Origin: Kutzneria viridogrisea
Lineage (GTDB): Bacteria > Actinomycetota > Actinomycetes > Mycobacteriales > Pseudonocardiaceae
Length of the DNA: 64,000 nucleotides
Direction: 5' to 3'
NCBI GenBank assembly: GCA_014138725.1
Contig: JACJID010000001.1
Span: forward strand, 2,108,001-2,172,000
A model generated the notes under the pieces. That model searched no databases. It was not told where the DNA came from and was given only the letters and a program-made list of their open reading frames with translations. The number at the start of each line of letters is the position of its first letter. The stretch's first letter is position 1. The translations under genes were made by a program, and so were the position numbers. Shown piece after piece: positions 35,314 to 44,313 of the stretch.

Positions 35314-36281
35314 GCCTCCACCTCCAGCACACAGGCCACCGACCGGTCGCCGACCGCCCGCAGCCGCACGTCGGTGTCCGAACAGGTCTCCAGCGCGGAC
35401 GGGCAGCGCGGGTGGAACGGGCAGCCGCCCGGCAGCTGCGCGGGGTCGGGCGGATCACCGGGCAGCCCGCGCGGGGCCAGCCGCGAGGCCGGGTCCCCGA
35501 TCGTCGGGAACGCCGCGGCCAGCGCCTTGGTGTACGGGTGCGCGGGGTGGCGCAGCACCTGCTCGGACGGGCCCAGTTCCACGATGCGGCCCGCGTACAT
35601 CACCGCCAGCCGGGCACAGGTGGAGCCGAGCACCGACAGGTCGTGGCTGATCATCAGCAGCCCGATGTCCAGCTCGTCCACCAGTCGCGACAGCAGGGTC
35701 AGCACCTGGGCCTGCACCATGACGTCCAGCGCGGTGGTCGGCTCGTCGGCGATCACCAGCCCCGGCTCGCAGGCCAGCGCCATCGCGATCATCACCCGCT
35801 GACGCTGCCCGCCGGACAGCTCGTGCGGGTAGGCCGAGGCCCGCCGCGCGGGCAGCCCGACCTGCTCCAGCAGTTCGCCCACCCGTGCGGAGACCTTGTT
35901 GTCGGGCCGGGAGGAGTGCAGGCGGATCGGTTCGGCGATCTGTTCGCCCACCCGCTGCACGGGGTTGAGCGCGTGCATGGCGCCCTGGAACACCACGGAG
36001 GCCTGCGCCCAGCGCACCGCCCGCAGCCCGCCCCAGCTCATCGCCCGCACGTCCTCGCCCGCGAGCAGCACCTGGCCGCCCAGTTCGGCGTTGCGCGGCA
36101 GCAGCCGCAGCACCGCCATCGCCAGCGTGGACTTGCCGCAGCCCGACTCCCCGGCAAGGCCCAGGGTCTGCCCGGCCTCCAGCCGCAGGTCCACCCCGCG
36201 CACCGCGGGCACCAGGCCCTGCGCGGTCCGGTAGGAGACCGTGGCCTCGCGCAGTTCCAGCAAGGGGTCGTTCAACGCCAC
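35310..36281 (-). CDS. Dipeptide/oligopeptide ABC transporter ATPase (DppD/OppD type)
   Basis: A 323-residue ABC ATPase: Walker A GESGCGKST, signature HELSGGQRQRVMIAMAL, Walker B GLVIADEPTTALD and SHDLSVLG. The C-terminal extension PFHPRCPSALETCSD has three Cys in the pattern of Opp/Dpp ATPases. The GTG at 36281 gives MALNDPLLEL. It is separated from the upstream permease by 70 bp that contain a palindrome, but it still belongs to the same leftward transport operon. Confidence 0.9.
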   Translation of the reverse strand: MALNDPLLELREATVSYRTAQGLVPAVRGVDLRLEAGQTLGLAGESGCGKSTLAMAVLRLLPRNAELGGQVLLAGEDVRAMSWGGLRAVRWAQASVVFQGAMHALNPVQRVGEQIAEPIRLHSSRPDNKVSARVGELLEQVGLPARRASAYPHELSGGQRQRVMIAMALACEPGLVIADEPTTALDVMVQAQVLTLLSRLVDELDIGLLMISHDLSVLGSTCARLAVMYAGRIVELGPSEQVLRHPAHPYTKALAAAFPTIGDPASRLAPRGLPGDPPDPAQLPGGCPFHPRCPSALETCSDTDVRLRAVGDRSVACVLEVEA

Positions 36282-36297
36282 ACCTCGCTAGCGCTCG

Positions 36298-36311
36298 GCG
36301 CAGCGCTGCGC
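36298..36311. repeat. Intercistronic palindrome GCGCAGC/GCTGCGC
   Basis: A perfect 14 bp palindrome between permease and ATPase genes; next to it (36330-36345) GCTCGC is directly repeated. This may be an mRNA processing or attenuation point within the operon. Confidence 0.5.
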
Positions 36312-36351
36312 GCCGGCCCTGTGTTGAATGGTTCGCTCGCAAGCTCGCTCA

Positions 36352-37248
36352 CTAGCGCTCCCTGAGCCTCGGGTTGAGCACGCTCTCCAGGGCACGCCCG
36401 CACACCATGAACGCCAGCACGATCACCGCGATGGCCAGGCCCGGCGGCAGCAGGTACCACCAGGCCCCGAAGGTCACCGCCCCGCTGAGCATCGCGCTGT
36501 TGAGCATCGTTCCCCAGGAGGCGGCGCTCGGGTCGCCAAGGCCGAGGAAGGACAGGGTGGACTCGGCGATGATCGAGCTGGCCACGGTCAGCGTGGTGTT
36601 GGCGAACACCAGCGGCAGCACCGCGGGCAGCACGTGCCGCCCGATCACGTGCAGGTGCCCGGCGCCCAGTGCCCAGGCCCGCTCGATGTAGGGCCGCGAC
36701 TCCACGCTCAGCGTCTGCGCGCGGACCAGCCGGGCCGTGGTGGGCCAGGAGGTCACGCCGATGGCCAGCACGATGGCGAAGATCCCGCGATCGAGCACTG
36801 TGGACAGTGCGATGGCCAGCACCAGTGAGGGCAGCACCAGGAAGAAGTCGGTGGCCCGGGTCAACACGGCGGCCACCCAGCCGCCGAAGTGGGCGGTGGC
36901 CACGCCGAACAGGGTGCCGATGCCCACCGACACCAGGGTGGCCAGCACGCCCACGAGCAGGGAGATCCGCGCGCCCCACCACAGCTGTAGTAGTACCGAC
37001 CGGCCGAGTTCGTCGGTGCCCAGCAGGTAGGTGCCGCTGGGTGGCTGCAACCGGCCGCCGGTGGCCTGGGTCGGGTCCAGGCCCGCGGCGTCGGTCAGCA
37101 CCGGGGCCAGCAGGGCCAGCCCGATGATCAGCACCAGCACCGCGAGGCCGATGACCCCGCCGCGGTCACGCAGGAACTGCCGCCACACCGTGGCGGCGGC
37201 CGCACGGCGCCGCCGCCAGGTGATCGCGGCCGGAGTAGTACTCGTCAT
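36352..37248 (-). CDS. Dipeptide ABC transporter permease (DppC type)
   Basis: A 298-residue inner-membrane permease. An N-terminal membrane helix at VIGLAVLVLIIGLALLAPV is followed by the DppC hallmark YLLGTDELGRSVL and five further segments. The EAA loop is recognisable as ERAWALGAGHLHVIGRHVLP. The N-terminal OppC_N domain is present. It overlaps the DppB-type permease gene by ATGA at 37245. Confidence 0.9.
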   Translation of the reverse strand: MTSTTPAAITWRRRRAAAATVWRQFLRDRGGVIGLAVLVLIIGLALLAPVLTDAAGLDPTQATGGRLQPPSGTYLLGTDELGRSVLLQLWWGARISLLVGVLATLVSVGIGTLFGVATAHFGGWVAAVLTRATDFFLVLPSLVLAIALSTVLDRGIFAIVLAIGVTSWPTTARLVRAQTLSVESRPYIERAWALGAGHLHVIGRHVLPAVLPLVFANTTLTVASSIIAESTLSFLGLGDPSAASWGTMLNSAMLSGAVTFGAWWYLLPPGLAIAVIVLAFMVCGRALESVLNPRLRER

Positions 37249-38258
37249 GCGGCACGCACCCTCGGATCGATCACCCGGTACAGCAGGTCGGCGACCAGGT
37301 TCATCACCAGCACCGCACCGGCCAGCACGATGAACGTGCCCTGCAACAGCGGCAGGTCACGGGAGTTGATCGCCTTGAAGGTCAGCTGGCCCAGACCGGG
37401 CCAGGAGAACACCGTCTCCACGGTGACCGCCCCGGAGACCACCATGCCCAGGTTGAGGAAGATCAGCGTGACGGTGGGCAGCAGCGCGTTGGGCACGGCG
37501 TGGCGGCGGCGCACCAGGTCGTCGCGCAGGCCCTTGGCGCGGGCGGTGGTCAGGTAGTCGGCGTTCATCTCCTCCAGCAGGGAGGAGCGCATCACCAGCA
37601 GGTACTGCGCGTAGATGACGGCGACCAGGGTCAGGCAGGGCAGGGCCAGGTGGTGCAGCAGGTCCAGCGCCTGCGGCAGCAGCCCCGGCGGGGTGGCCGG
37701 GTCGATGATGCCCTGGCTGGGGAACAGCGTGCCGGTGACGGTCAGCAGCACCATGCCCAGCCAGAACGTGGGCGCCGACCACAGCAGCAGGGCGATACCG
37801 GTGGAGGCGCGGTCGAACCGGCTGCCGCGCCGCCACCCGCCCCGCACGCCCAGCCACAGGCCGAGCGCCGCGGCGATCACCGTCGCGGTGCCGACCAGCA
37901 GCAGGGTGGGGCCGACCCGGTCCAGGATCAGGTCCAGCACCGGCTGGCGGTAGTTGTAGGACTGGCCGAGGTCCCCGCGCAGCAACCCGCCGAGGTAGCG
38001 CAGGAACTGCACCGGCAGCGGGTCGTCCAGGCCGAGCTGCGCGCGCAGCTCGGCCAGCCGGGCGGGGTCCACCGGGGCGTCCCTGGTGATGGTCTTGACC
38101 GGGTCGCCGGGCAGCACGCGGAACAGGAAGAAGCCCAGCACCACGACCAGCACCAGGCTGACCAGCGCGCCACCGACCTTGGTGGCCACGTAGCGCAGCG
38201 TGCCGCGACCGGCGCCCCGGGTCGGTTCCACGACCTCGGGGCTGAGCGCGTTGGTCAT
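37245..38258 (-). CDS. Dipeptide ABC transporter permease (DppB type)
   Basis: A 337-residue permease: first helix GGALVSLVLVVVLGFFLFRVLPGDP with the family motif FRVLPGDP, a periplasmic domain with QLGLDDPLPVQFLRYLGGLL, then five more helices. The EAA loop is YLTTARAKGLRDDLVRRRHAVPNAL. It pairs with the DppC-type protein to form the translocation channel. It begins only 7 bp after the binding-protein gene, so all five genes are one operon. Confidence 0.9.
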   Translation of the reverse strand: MTNALSPEVVEPTRGAGRGTLRYVATKVGGALVSLVLVVVLGFFLFRVLPGDPVKTITRDAPVDPARLAELRAQLGLDDPLPVQFLRYLGGLLRGDLGQSYNYRQPVLDLILDRVGPTLLLVGTATVIAAALGLWLGVRGGWRRGSRFDRASTGIALLLWSAPTFWLGMVLLTVTGTLFPSQGIIDPATPPGLLPQALDLLHHLALPCLTLVAVIYAQYLLVMRSSLLEEMNADYLTTARAKGLRDDLVRRRHAVPNALLPTVTLIFLNLGMVVSGAVTVETVFSWPGLGQLTFKAINSRDLPLLQGTFIVLAGAVLVMNLVADLLYRVIDPRVRAA

Positions 38259-38265
38259 CGCCGGA

Positions 38266-40065
38266 TCATTCCCTCTCGTCGGCGGTGCTCTTGCGGCGGC
38301 GGCTGACCACCAGCAGCACCACGCCCGCCACGACCACGACGGCCACCACGATGCCGATCACCAGCCCGGTCGGGGTGACGCCGGAGCTGGTGCCGGCCGC
38401 CGCGGGCACGGCCTTGTAGTAGCCCCAGTAGCCGTTCTGGCCGGTGATCACGCCACCGGGGTTGGGCTGCACGGCGAAGGAGCTGAACCGGTCGGAGCGG
38501 TAGGCCTCCAGCTGGTCGGGGTAGGCGAAGGTCACCGAGGTGGCCAGCTCGGCGAGCCGCTGCTGGGCCTGCTTGACCTCCTGCACCCGCTTGCCCTCGT
38601 CCAGTTCGGACAGCTGGGCCTTGTAGAGCTGGTCGTACTGCTCGTCGCAGGTGAAGGTCTCGGTGGTGCCGCTCTTGCCCTCGGCGTCGGGCAGGGCCGC
38701 GCAGGTCTGCAGGGTCAGCACCGCGTCCGGATCGGGGTTGACCCCCCAGGTGCTGAAGGACAGGTCGTAGTTGCCCGCGGTGGTGACGTCACCGAGCTTG
38801 TCCCCGGACACCAGCTGCACGTCCACCGGGATGCCCAGCTGACCCAGCCAGCTCTTGAGGTACTGGCCGTTGGGGTTGTCGGTGGGCTGGCCGCTGTCGC
38901 CGATCAGGCGCAGGGTCAGCGGCTTGCCCTCCTTGTCCAGCCGCTTGCCGTCCGGGCCCTTGCGGTACCCGGCCTCGTCCAGGGTGCGGTTGGCCGCGGC
39001 CAGGTCGAAGGTGCGCTGCTGGTTGGTGGACCACTTGCTGAACACCGGCGGGATGTAGCTGGACCCGGGCTCGGCGTAGCCCCCGTAGGACTTGTCCACC
39101 AGGGTCTTGGCGTCGATGGCCTGCGCGATGGCCTGGCGCAGTTTGACGTCACGCAGCGCCGGGTTGCCGTCCCCGATGGGCTGGCGGGTGTTGGTCTGCG
39201 CGCCCGGGTTGATGATCAGGTCGTTGAAGCGGCGGCCCACCGCCTTGTTGGTGGTGATGCCGTCCTTGCCCTTGAGCGTGTCGAACTGGGCGGCGGTGAG
39301 CTTGCTGACCAGGTCCACGTCGCCCTTGATCAGGGCCTGCGCGGCGGCGTCGGTGTTGTCGTAGTGGTAGAAGTCCACCTCGTCCACGGTGGCCTTGCCG
39401 CGCCAGAAGTTCGGGTTGGCCTTCAGCTTGACGTACTGGTCCGGCTTGTAGTCGACCAGCGTGAACGGGCCGCTGCCCACCACCGGGAAGTCCAGGTTGG
39501 TGTAGTTGACGAGCTTGTCCACCTTGGATGCCCACACGTGCTCGGGCACGATCGGCACGTCCAGCGCCAGCATGGTGGCCTGGGGCTGCTTGGTCCTGAC
39601 CACCAGCGTCGTGTCGTCTGGTGCGGTCACGGTGTCGAAGTTGCTGACGAAGTTGCCGTTGGCGGTGCGGGCCACGGCGTTGGTCAGCATCAGGTTGTAG
39701 GTGAAGGCGACGTCCTTGGCCGTGATCGGCTTGTCGTCGGACCACTTCATGCCCTGGCGGATCTTGAACGTCCAGGTGAGCTTGTCCGTGCCGACCTGCC
39801 AGCTCTCCGCCAGGCCCGGGACGGGGTGCTGGTCGGTCTGGTCGTAGGCGGTGAGGAACTCGTACATCATGCGGCCGATCTCGGTGTCGGCCTGGTGGTA
39901 GGCGAGGAACGGGTTGAGCGAGGCGACGGCGGTGGTCACCGCCACCCGGAGCACCTTGCTGTCCGCCGCGTGCGCCTGAGGCGCACCCACCCCCGTGACC
40001 GCCGGCGTGCCGAGTGCCGCGCAGGCGGCCACGGCAAGGCATACTCCGATTCTCCTCATGCGCAT
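38266..40065 (-). CDS. Peptide ABC transporter substrate-binding protein with C-terminal anchor
   Basis: A 599-residue family 5 extracellular binding protein. The signal peptide MRMRRIGVCLAVAACAALG ends near PQAHAAD and lacks a clear lipobox. The body has WKI/WTFKIRQGMKWSDDKPITAKDV, the SBP_bac_5 signature. Unusually, it closes with a transmembrane helix (about 564-588, GLVIGIVVAVVVVAGVVLLVV) and RRRK, so the protein is probably held by a C-terminal anchor in place of a lipid. The ATG at 40065 has GGGGAG upstream; a TTGACA -35 lies at the palindromic operator. Confidence 0.9.
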   Translation of the reverse strand: MRMRRIGVCLAVAACAALGTPAVTGVGAPQAHAADSKVLRVAVTTAVASLNPFLAYHQADTEIGRMMYEFLTAYDQTDQHPVPGLAESWQVGTDKLTWTFKIRQGMKWSDDKPITAKDVAFTYNLMLTNAVARTANGNFVSNFDTVTAPDDTTLVVRTKQPQATMLALDVPIVPEHVWASKVDKLVNYTNLDFPVVGSGPFTLVDYKPDQYVKLKANPNFWRGKATVDEVDFYHYDNTDAAAQALIKGDVDLVSKLTAAQFDTLKGKDGITTNKAVGRRFNDLIINPGAQTNTRQPIGDGNPALRDVKLRQAIAQAIDAKTLVDKSYGGYAEPGSSYIPPVFSKWSTNQQRTFDLAAANRTLDEAGYRKGPDGKRLDKEGKPLTLRLIGDSGQPTDNPNGQYLKSWLGQLGIPVDVQLVSGDKLGDVTTAGNYDLSFSTWGVNPDPDAVLTLQTCAALPDAEGKSGTTETFTCDEQYDQLYKAQLSELDEGKRVQEVKQAQQRLAELATSVTFAYPDQLEAYRSDRFSSFAVQPNPGGVITGQNGYWGYYKAVPAAAGTSSGVTPTGLVIGIVVAVVVVAGVVLLVVSRRRKSTADERE

Positions 40066-40096
40066 CGCGCACTCCCCTTCCCCATGGTTGGCAAGA

Positions 40097-40138
40097 AGTA
40101 ACCACCAGTCACGGCAGTGTGTCAACAATTGTCGACAA
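40097..40138 (-). promoter_or_regulatory. Transporter promoter with overlapping palindromic operator
   Basis: On the reverse strand, TTGACA (40120-40125) is followed after 17 bases by GTTACT (40097-40102). Overlapping the -35 is TGTCAACAATTGTCGACA (40120-40137), an 18 bp palindrome with one mismatched pair and containing the GntR-like TTGTCGACAA. It could repress both the transporter and the divergent peptidase genes; the regulator is not encoded next to it. Confidence 0.55.
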
Positions 40139-40165
40139 CTCGTACCAACCCGTAACGTACCGAGG

Positions 40166-40993
40166 GTGCGAATCCTGATCTCAGCGGACATGGAAGGTGC
40201 CACCGGAGTCACGTGGCCCGCCGACGTGGAACCGGGAACCGAGCAGTGGCAGCGGTTCCGCCGGATGTTCACCGGGGACGTCAACGCCTGCGTGCGGGGC
40301 CTGTGCCAGGGCGGCGCCACCGAGGTGCTGGTCAACGAGGCCCATGACACCCAGCGCAACCTGCTGCTGGAGGACCTGGACGGCCGGGCCGCCATGCTCA
40401 CCGGCAAGCACAAGCCGCTGTCGATGATGCAGGGCGTGAACTCCGGTGTGGACGGTGTGGTGTTCCTCGGCTACCACACCGCGGCGGGCACGCAGGGCGT
40501 GCTGTCGCACACCTATCTGGGCAACTCCATCACCGGGGTCTGGCTGGACGGGGTGCTGGCCAGCGAGGGCAGGCTCAACGCCGCCATGGCCGCCGAGCAC
40601 GGCGTACCGGTGCTCCTGGTGACCGGGGACGACCTGACCTGCGCCGACGCCGCCGACTACGCGCCGGGAGCCCGGCAGGCCGCGGTCAAGGAGTGCGTCA
40701 GCCGGTACTCGGCGATCTGCCTGCCGCCCCAGCGCACCGCCGAACTGATCGAGCGGGAGGCCGCCGCCGCCATGGCAGGGGCCGGGCGGGTGCCCGGTAC
40801 GCCGGGGCCGCACCGCATCGAGGTGGAGTTCGACGCCGCGCACCTGGCCTCCGCCGCGGCGATCGTGCCCACCGTGGAGCAGGTCTGTCTGCTGCGCGTG
40901 GGATTCGACGCGGTGTCCATGACCGAGGCGATGAAGGCGTTCAAGGTGGTCACGGCAATCGCCGCCGGCGCGGTGGAAAAGGTGTACGGATGA
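40166..40993 (+). CDS. M55-family D-aminopeptidase (DppA-like)
   Basis: A 275-residue zinc aminopeptidase. The N-terminus VRILISADMEGATGVT holds the metal-binding Asp and Glu of M55 enzymes; VNEAHDTQRNLL and FLGYHTAAGTQGVLSHT carry the conserved His residues, and GVPVLLVTGDD is also conserved. These enzymes release D-amino acids from peptides such as D-Ala-D-Ala. The GTG at 40166 gives the family's typical start. Divergent from the peptide transporter and overlapping an M20 peptidase gene by ATGA, it suggests a cell-wall or D-amino-acid peptide scavenging module as in the Bacillus dpp operon. Confidence 0.88.
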   Translation: MRILISADMEGATGVTWPADVEPGTEQWQRFRRMFTGDVNACVRGLCQGGATEVLVNEAHDTQRNLLLEDLDGRAAMLTGKHKPLSMMQGVNSGVDGVVFLGYHTAAGTQGVLSHTYLGNSITGVWLDGVLASEGRLNAAMAAEHGVPVLLVTGDDLTCADAADYAPGARQAAVKECVSRYSAICLPPQRTAELIEREAAAAMAGAGRVPGTPGPHRIEVEFDAAHLASAAAIVPTVEQVCLLRVGFDAVSMTEAMKAFKVVTAIAAGAVEKVYG

Positions 40994-42276
40994 TCCCGGT
41001 CGAACAGCTCTGCTCGGAACTGATCCGCTTCGACACGACCAACCGGGGCCGTGGCGACAGCGAGGGTGAGCGCGAGGCCGCGGAGTACGTGGCCGCGCAC
41101 CTGGCCGCGGCCGGGCTGGAGCCCACCCTGCTGGAGCTCAAGCCACGGCGCACCAACGTGATCGCCAGGGTCAGCGGGTCCGAGCCCGGCCTCGAGCCGC
41201 TGCTGGTGCACGCCCACCTGGACGTGGTGCCCGCCGAGCCCGCGGACTGGGCCGTGCACCCGTTCTCCGGGGAGATCCGGGACGGCTACGTCTGGGGCCG
41301 CGGCGCGGTGGACATGAAGGACATGGTCGCCATGCTGCTGCGCGTGCTGGCCGACTGGCACGCGCAGGGCCGGGGTCCGCGCCGGGACGTCGTGCTGGCC
41401 TTCGTCGCCGACGAGGAGGACAACGGGGACTACGGCGCGCACTGGCTGGTCGCCGAGCACCCCGAGCTGTTCGCGGACTGCGGGGCGGCGATCAGCGAGT
41501 CCGGGGGCTACACCTACCACGTCGGCGGCGTGCACCTGTACCCCGTGGGCACGGCCGAGCGGGGGACCTCGCACGTGCGGTTGACCGCGCGCGGGCGTGC
41601 CGGGCACGGCTCACGGCGCAACGAGGACAACGCCGTCACCAAACTCGTCGGGGCCGTGCAGCGCATCGCCGAGCACCGCTGGCCGATCCGGCTCACCCCG
41701 GCCGTGCAGGCCTTCCTGGAGCGCTCCGGTGCCGCGCTGGGCGTCGAGGTCGACCTGTCCGATGTGGACGGTACCGTGGCCAGGCTGGGCAAGGCGGGCC
41801 CGCTGGTGGAGTCCACTGTACGCAACAGCACCACGCCCACCGTGCTGCGCGCCGGGTACAAGACCAACGTCATCCCCAGCACCGCCGAGGCCGAGATCGA
41901 CGTGCGGGTGCTGCCGGGCACCGAGGAGGAGCTGTTCGCCGAGCTGCGCAGGCTGGCCGGTCCCGGGGTCGAGGTGGCGGCGATCAGCCCGCAGGGCCCC
42001 GTGCAGGCGCCGATCGACTCGCCCTGGTTCGAGGCGATGGCCGCCGCGCTGCGCTCCCAGGACCCGCGGGCGGTGGTCGTGCCCTACTGCCTTGGCGGCG
42101 GCACCGACGCCAAGGCGTTCGACAAGCTCGGCATCCCCGGTTACGGCTTCGCCCCGCTGTGGCTGCCCGAGGGCTTCGACTACCGCGGCATGGCGCACGG
42201 GGTGGACGAGCGGGTTCCGGTGGAGGGCCTGCACTTCGGCGCGCGCGTGCTCGACCACCTGCTGTCGAACTGTTGA
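40990..42276 (+). CDS. M20-family metallopeptidase
   Basis: A 428-residue dinuclear zinc peptidase. LLVHAHLDVVPAEP carries the first His-x-Asp, GRGAVDMKDMVAMLL the bridging Asp, AFVADEEDNGDYG the catalytic and metal Glu, and GGGTDAKAF near the C-terminus a metal-site His-replacing region. The dimerisation domain is inserted at about 200-320 (RGRAGHGSRRNEDNAV). M20 members hydrolyse dipeptides or N-acyl amino acids. It is translationally coupled to the M55 gene. Confidence 0.87.
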   Translation: MIPVEQLCSELIRFDTTNRGRGDSEGEREAAEYVAAHLAAAGLEPTLLELKPRRTNVIARVSGSEPGLEPLLVHAHLDVVPAEPADWAVHPFSGEIRDGYVWGRGAVDMKDMVAMLLRVLADWHAQGRGPRRDVVLAFVADEEDNGDYGAHWLVAEHPELFADCGAAISESGGYTYHVGGVHLYPVGTAERGTSHVRLTARGRAGHGSRRNEDNAVTKLVGAVQRIAEHRWPIRLTPAVQAFLERSGAALGVEVDLSDVDGTVARLGKAGPLVESTVRNSTTPTVLRAGYKTNVIPSTAEAEIDVRVLPGTEEELFAELRRLAGPGVEVAAISPQGPVQAPIDSPWFEAMAAALRSQDPRAVVVPYCLGGGTDAKAFDKLGIPGYGFAPLWLPEGFDYRGMAHGVDERVPVEGLHFGARVLDHLLSNC

Positions 42277-42340
42277 GCGGAGCTCGGGTACTGAGCAGCA
42301 TGTCCACCTCTGGTCACTGACGATGTCCTGCCCGGTGGCG

Positions 42341-42369
42341 GGGAAAAGCGGCGTCTTCGGGGTTTTCCC
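42341..42369 (+). terminator. Hairpin after the peptidase operon
   Basis: GGGAAAA (42341-42347) pairs with TTTTCCC (42363-42369), giving a U-containing 3' arm. The remaining 42277-42565 has no recognisable gene and presumably contains the promoter for the cobalamin-binding protein. Confidence 0.5.
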
Positions 42370-42565
42370 TTGCCTGGGGCCAAGTTCGCTCGCGGGCTTG
42401 GGTGCCGCGTGCACTGAGGACCCAGTGGTAGCTTCCGGTTGCGGCGAGGAGCATGAGTCGGCAAACGGCTTGGTCACAAGCACACGCCGCGGTTCCCGGC
42501 GTGGTGAACCCGTCCGGCGATGTCCTCCTCGCTCACGACGGACCGTCCACAGAAGGGGTGACCCC

Positions 42566-43591
42566 ATGCTTGCGCTACTCGCTGCCCGCAGCAGACTGCT
42601 CGCCGCCCTGCGCACCGCCGACGAGCACCGGGCGCTGTCGGAGGCCCGGCGGCTGATCGACGGGGGGATGAGCCTGTCCGCGCTGCTGCTCGACGTCATC
42701 GCACCGGTACAGGACGACATCGGCAAGCTGTGGCAGGAGGCCAGACTGACCATCGCCGAGGAGCACGTCGCCACGCTGATCAGCGAACGCATCATAGCCC
42801 TCGCCTCGATCCCGGACGACGCCACCACCACCAGTCCGAGCCGGGGCTACGTGGTGGTGGCGTGTGTGGAGGGTGAGTTCCACACCATGCCTGCCCGCAT
42901 CCTCACCGAGGTCCTGCGGGTGCACGGCTGGCACACGACCTTCCTGGGCGCCAGCATGCCCACCGACTACCTCGTCTCCTACGTGGAGCAGAACCGCCCG
43001 TCCGCGGTCGGCCTGAGCTGCACCATGTCCAGCAACCTGCCGCGCGCCCACAAGGCGATCACCGCCTGCGGGGAGCTGGGCATGGCCGTGTTCGTGGGCG
43101 GTCGCGGTTTCGGCTCACACGGTCAGTGGGCCCGCTCGTTGGAAGTCACGACCTGGGCGACCGACGCGCTCAACGCGCTGGGCGTCATCGACCAGATCCA
43201 CGCGGACTGGTCACCCTCCCCCAGCAGCGCCCGAGGCGCGGACACCGAGTACGCGAGCCTGCGCGCGATGCGCAGCGAACTGTTCTCCACCGCGCTCTCG
43301 GCGCTCGACTCCTACTTCCCGCTGACCAGCGACGACGACCCGCGCTACGACACGGCGGTCGACGACCTCAGCCACACCCTCGACTTCCTCATCGCGGCGG
43401 TCTACCTCGACGAACCCGGGCTGTTCACCGAGTTCCTGGCGTGGACCGCCGAGGTCCGCCTGAGCCGCCAGATCAGCCTGCGCACCATTCCCCGCGCCCT
43501 CGGCGCCCTGGAGCCCGCGCTCGGCAACTGCCCGCGGACCGCCGCCATCGTGGACGAGGGCCAGCGCCTCTACGCGCAACTGAACCACTAG
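42566..43591 (+). CDS. Cobalamin-binding protein with CarH/LitR-type W-x9-EH motif
   Basis: A 341-residue protein. Residues 1-85 form a helical bundle like the cap of methyltransferases and CarH photoreceptors; Trp56 followed by Glu66-His67 gives the W-x9-EH motif that positions and, in CarH, ligates the upper face of adenosylcobalamin. Residues 93-215 are a B12-binding Rossmann domain with VEGEFHTMPA where His106 matches the lower ligand of DxHxxG (here ExHxxP). The remaining 125 residues are helical and unrecognised. No DNA-binding MerR domain is present, so it should act on a partner and not directly on DNA. Light or cobalamin sensing is an inference. Confidence 0.8.
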   Translation: MLALLAARSRLLAALRTADEHRALSEARRLIDGGMSLSALLLDVIAPVQDDIGKLWQEARLTIAEEHVATLISERIIALASIPDDATTTSPSRGYVVVACVEGEFHTMPARILTEVLRVHGWHTTFLGASMPTDYLVSYVEQNRPSAVGLSCTMSSNLPRAHKAITACGELGMAVFVGGRGFGSHGQWARSLEVTTWATDALNALGVIDQIHADWSPSPSSARGADTEYASLRAMRSELFSTALSALDSYFPLTSDDDPRYDTAVDDLSHTLDFLIAAVYLDEPGLFTEFLAWTAEVRLSRQISLRTIPRALGALEPALGNCPRTAAIVDEGQRLYAQLNH

Positions 43592-43677
43592 CCTCGATCT
43601 TGCGCGAGGGTCCGGCAGCTTTGTCGGACCCTGTTGCGCAGCAGGTAGTGGGCCGCGCGGATCAGGTCCTCGTTCAC
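43588..43677 (-). CDS. Possible 29-residue translationally coupled peptide
   Basis: The GTG at 43677 overlaps the deazaflavin reductase stop in a GTGA, opening [20 protein letters not shown] and nine more codons. The stop interlocks with the convergent stop of the cobalamin gene (CTAG). It may be real or a remnant of a larger gene; no family is recognised. Confidence 0.25.
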   Translation of the reverse strand: MNEDLIRAAHYLLRNRVRQSCRTLAQDRG

Positions 43678-44156
43678 GACGGTGGGGCGTCTGCCGTCCC
43701 TGCCGCGGACGCGGGCTCCAGGACGAAGACGGGGATCACACGGTCGGTCTTCTCCTGGTATTCGGCGTACGGCGGATACGCGGCGACCGCGCGCTCCCAC
43801 CACTCGGCCCTCTCGTCTCCGGTGATCTCACGGGCCGTCATGTCCTGGCGTACGGGTCCGTCCTGGAGCTCCACTTGCGGGTCGGCCTTGACGTTGAAGT
43901 ACCAGACCGGGTGACGCGGGAAGCCGGCCTTCGAGGCCACGGCCGCGTACCGCCCCTCGTGCTCCACGCGCATCAGCGGGATCTTGCGGATCTTGCCGCT
44001 CATCGCGCCCCGCGTCGTGAGAATGACGACGGGCAGGCCCGTGTCCCAGAGCGTCGTCCCCTGCCTGCCGCCCGAACTCTCATACAGCTCGACCTGGTCG
44101 CGCACCCACCGCGCTGGGCTCGGCTCGTACTCGCCCTCGAGAGGCATCGTGGTCAC
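43674..44156 (-). CDS. Deazaflavin (F420)-dependent nitroreductase-family protein
   Basis: A 160-residue DDN-type protein: [17 protein letters not shown] at the N-terminus, [48 protein letters not shown] and a conserved [22 protein letters not shown]. These are the hallmarks of F420H2-dependent split-barrel reductases in mycobacteria and relatives. Natural substrate not known, possibly quinones. An ATG at 44147 is an alternative start. The 157 bp gap to the next gene contains no clear feature. Confidence 0.88.
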   Translation of the reverse strand: MTTMPLEGEYEPSPARWVRDQVELYESSGGRQGTTLWDTGLPVVILTTRGAMSGKIRKIPLMRVEHEGRYAAVASKAGFPRHPVWYFNVKADPQVELQDGPVRQDMTAREITGDERAEWWERAVAAYPPYAEYQEKTDRVIPVFVLEPASAAGTADAPPS

Positions 44157-44313
44157 CCTGTCCTCGCGTACGGATCATGTTGCGCAGTTCGTCACAGGCG
44201 CCGCGCGGATTCATCCTGGTGATGATGTCGGTCCAGGGCCAGTGTCCCAGCTCAGGAGCACTTCTCGCATTCCTGATCAAGTGCTGGACGGCCCGCCTCA
44301 GGAAAGCCCGAGG

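Noticed and set aside
44157-44313. Small reverse-strand gene reading [18 protein letters not shown]
   Set aside because: No recognisable family and no ribosome site; it runs into the deazaflavin gene out of frame.
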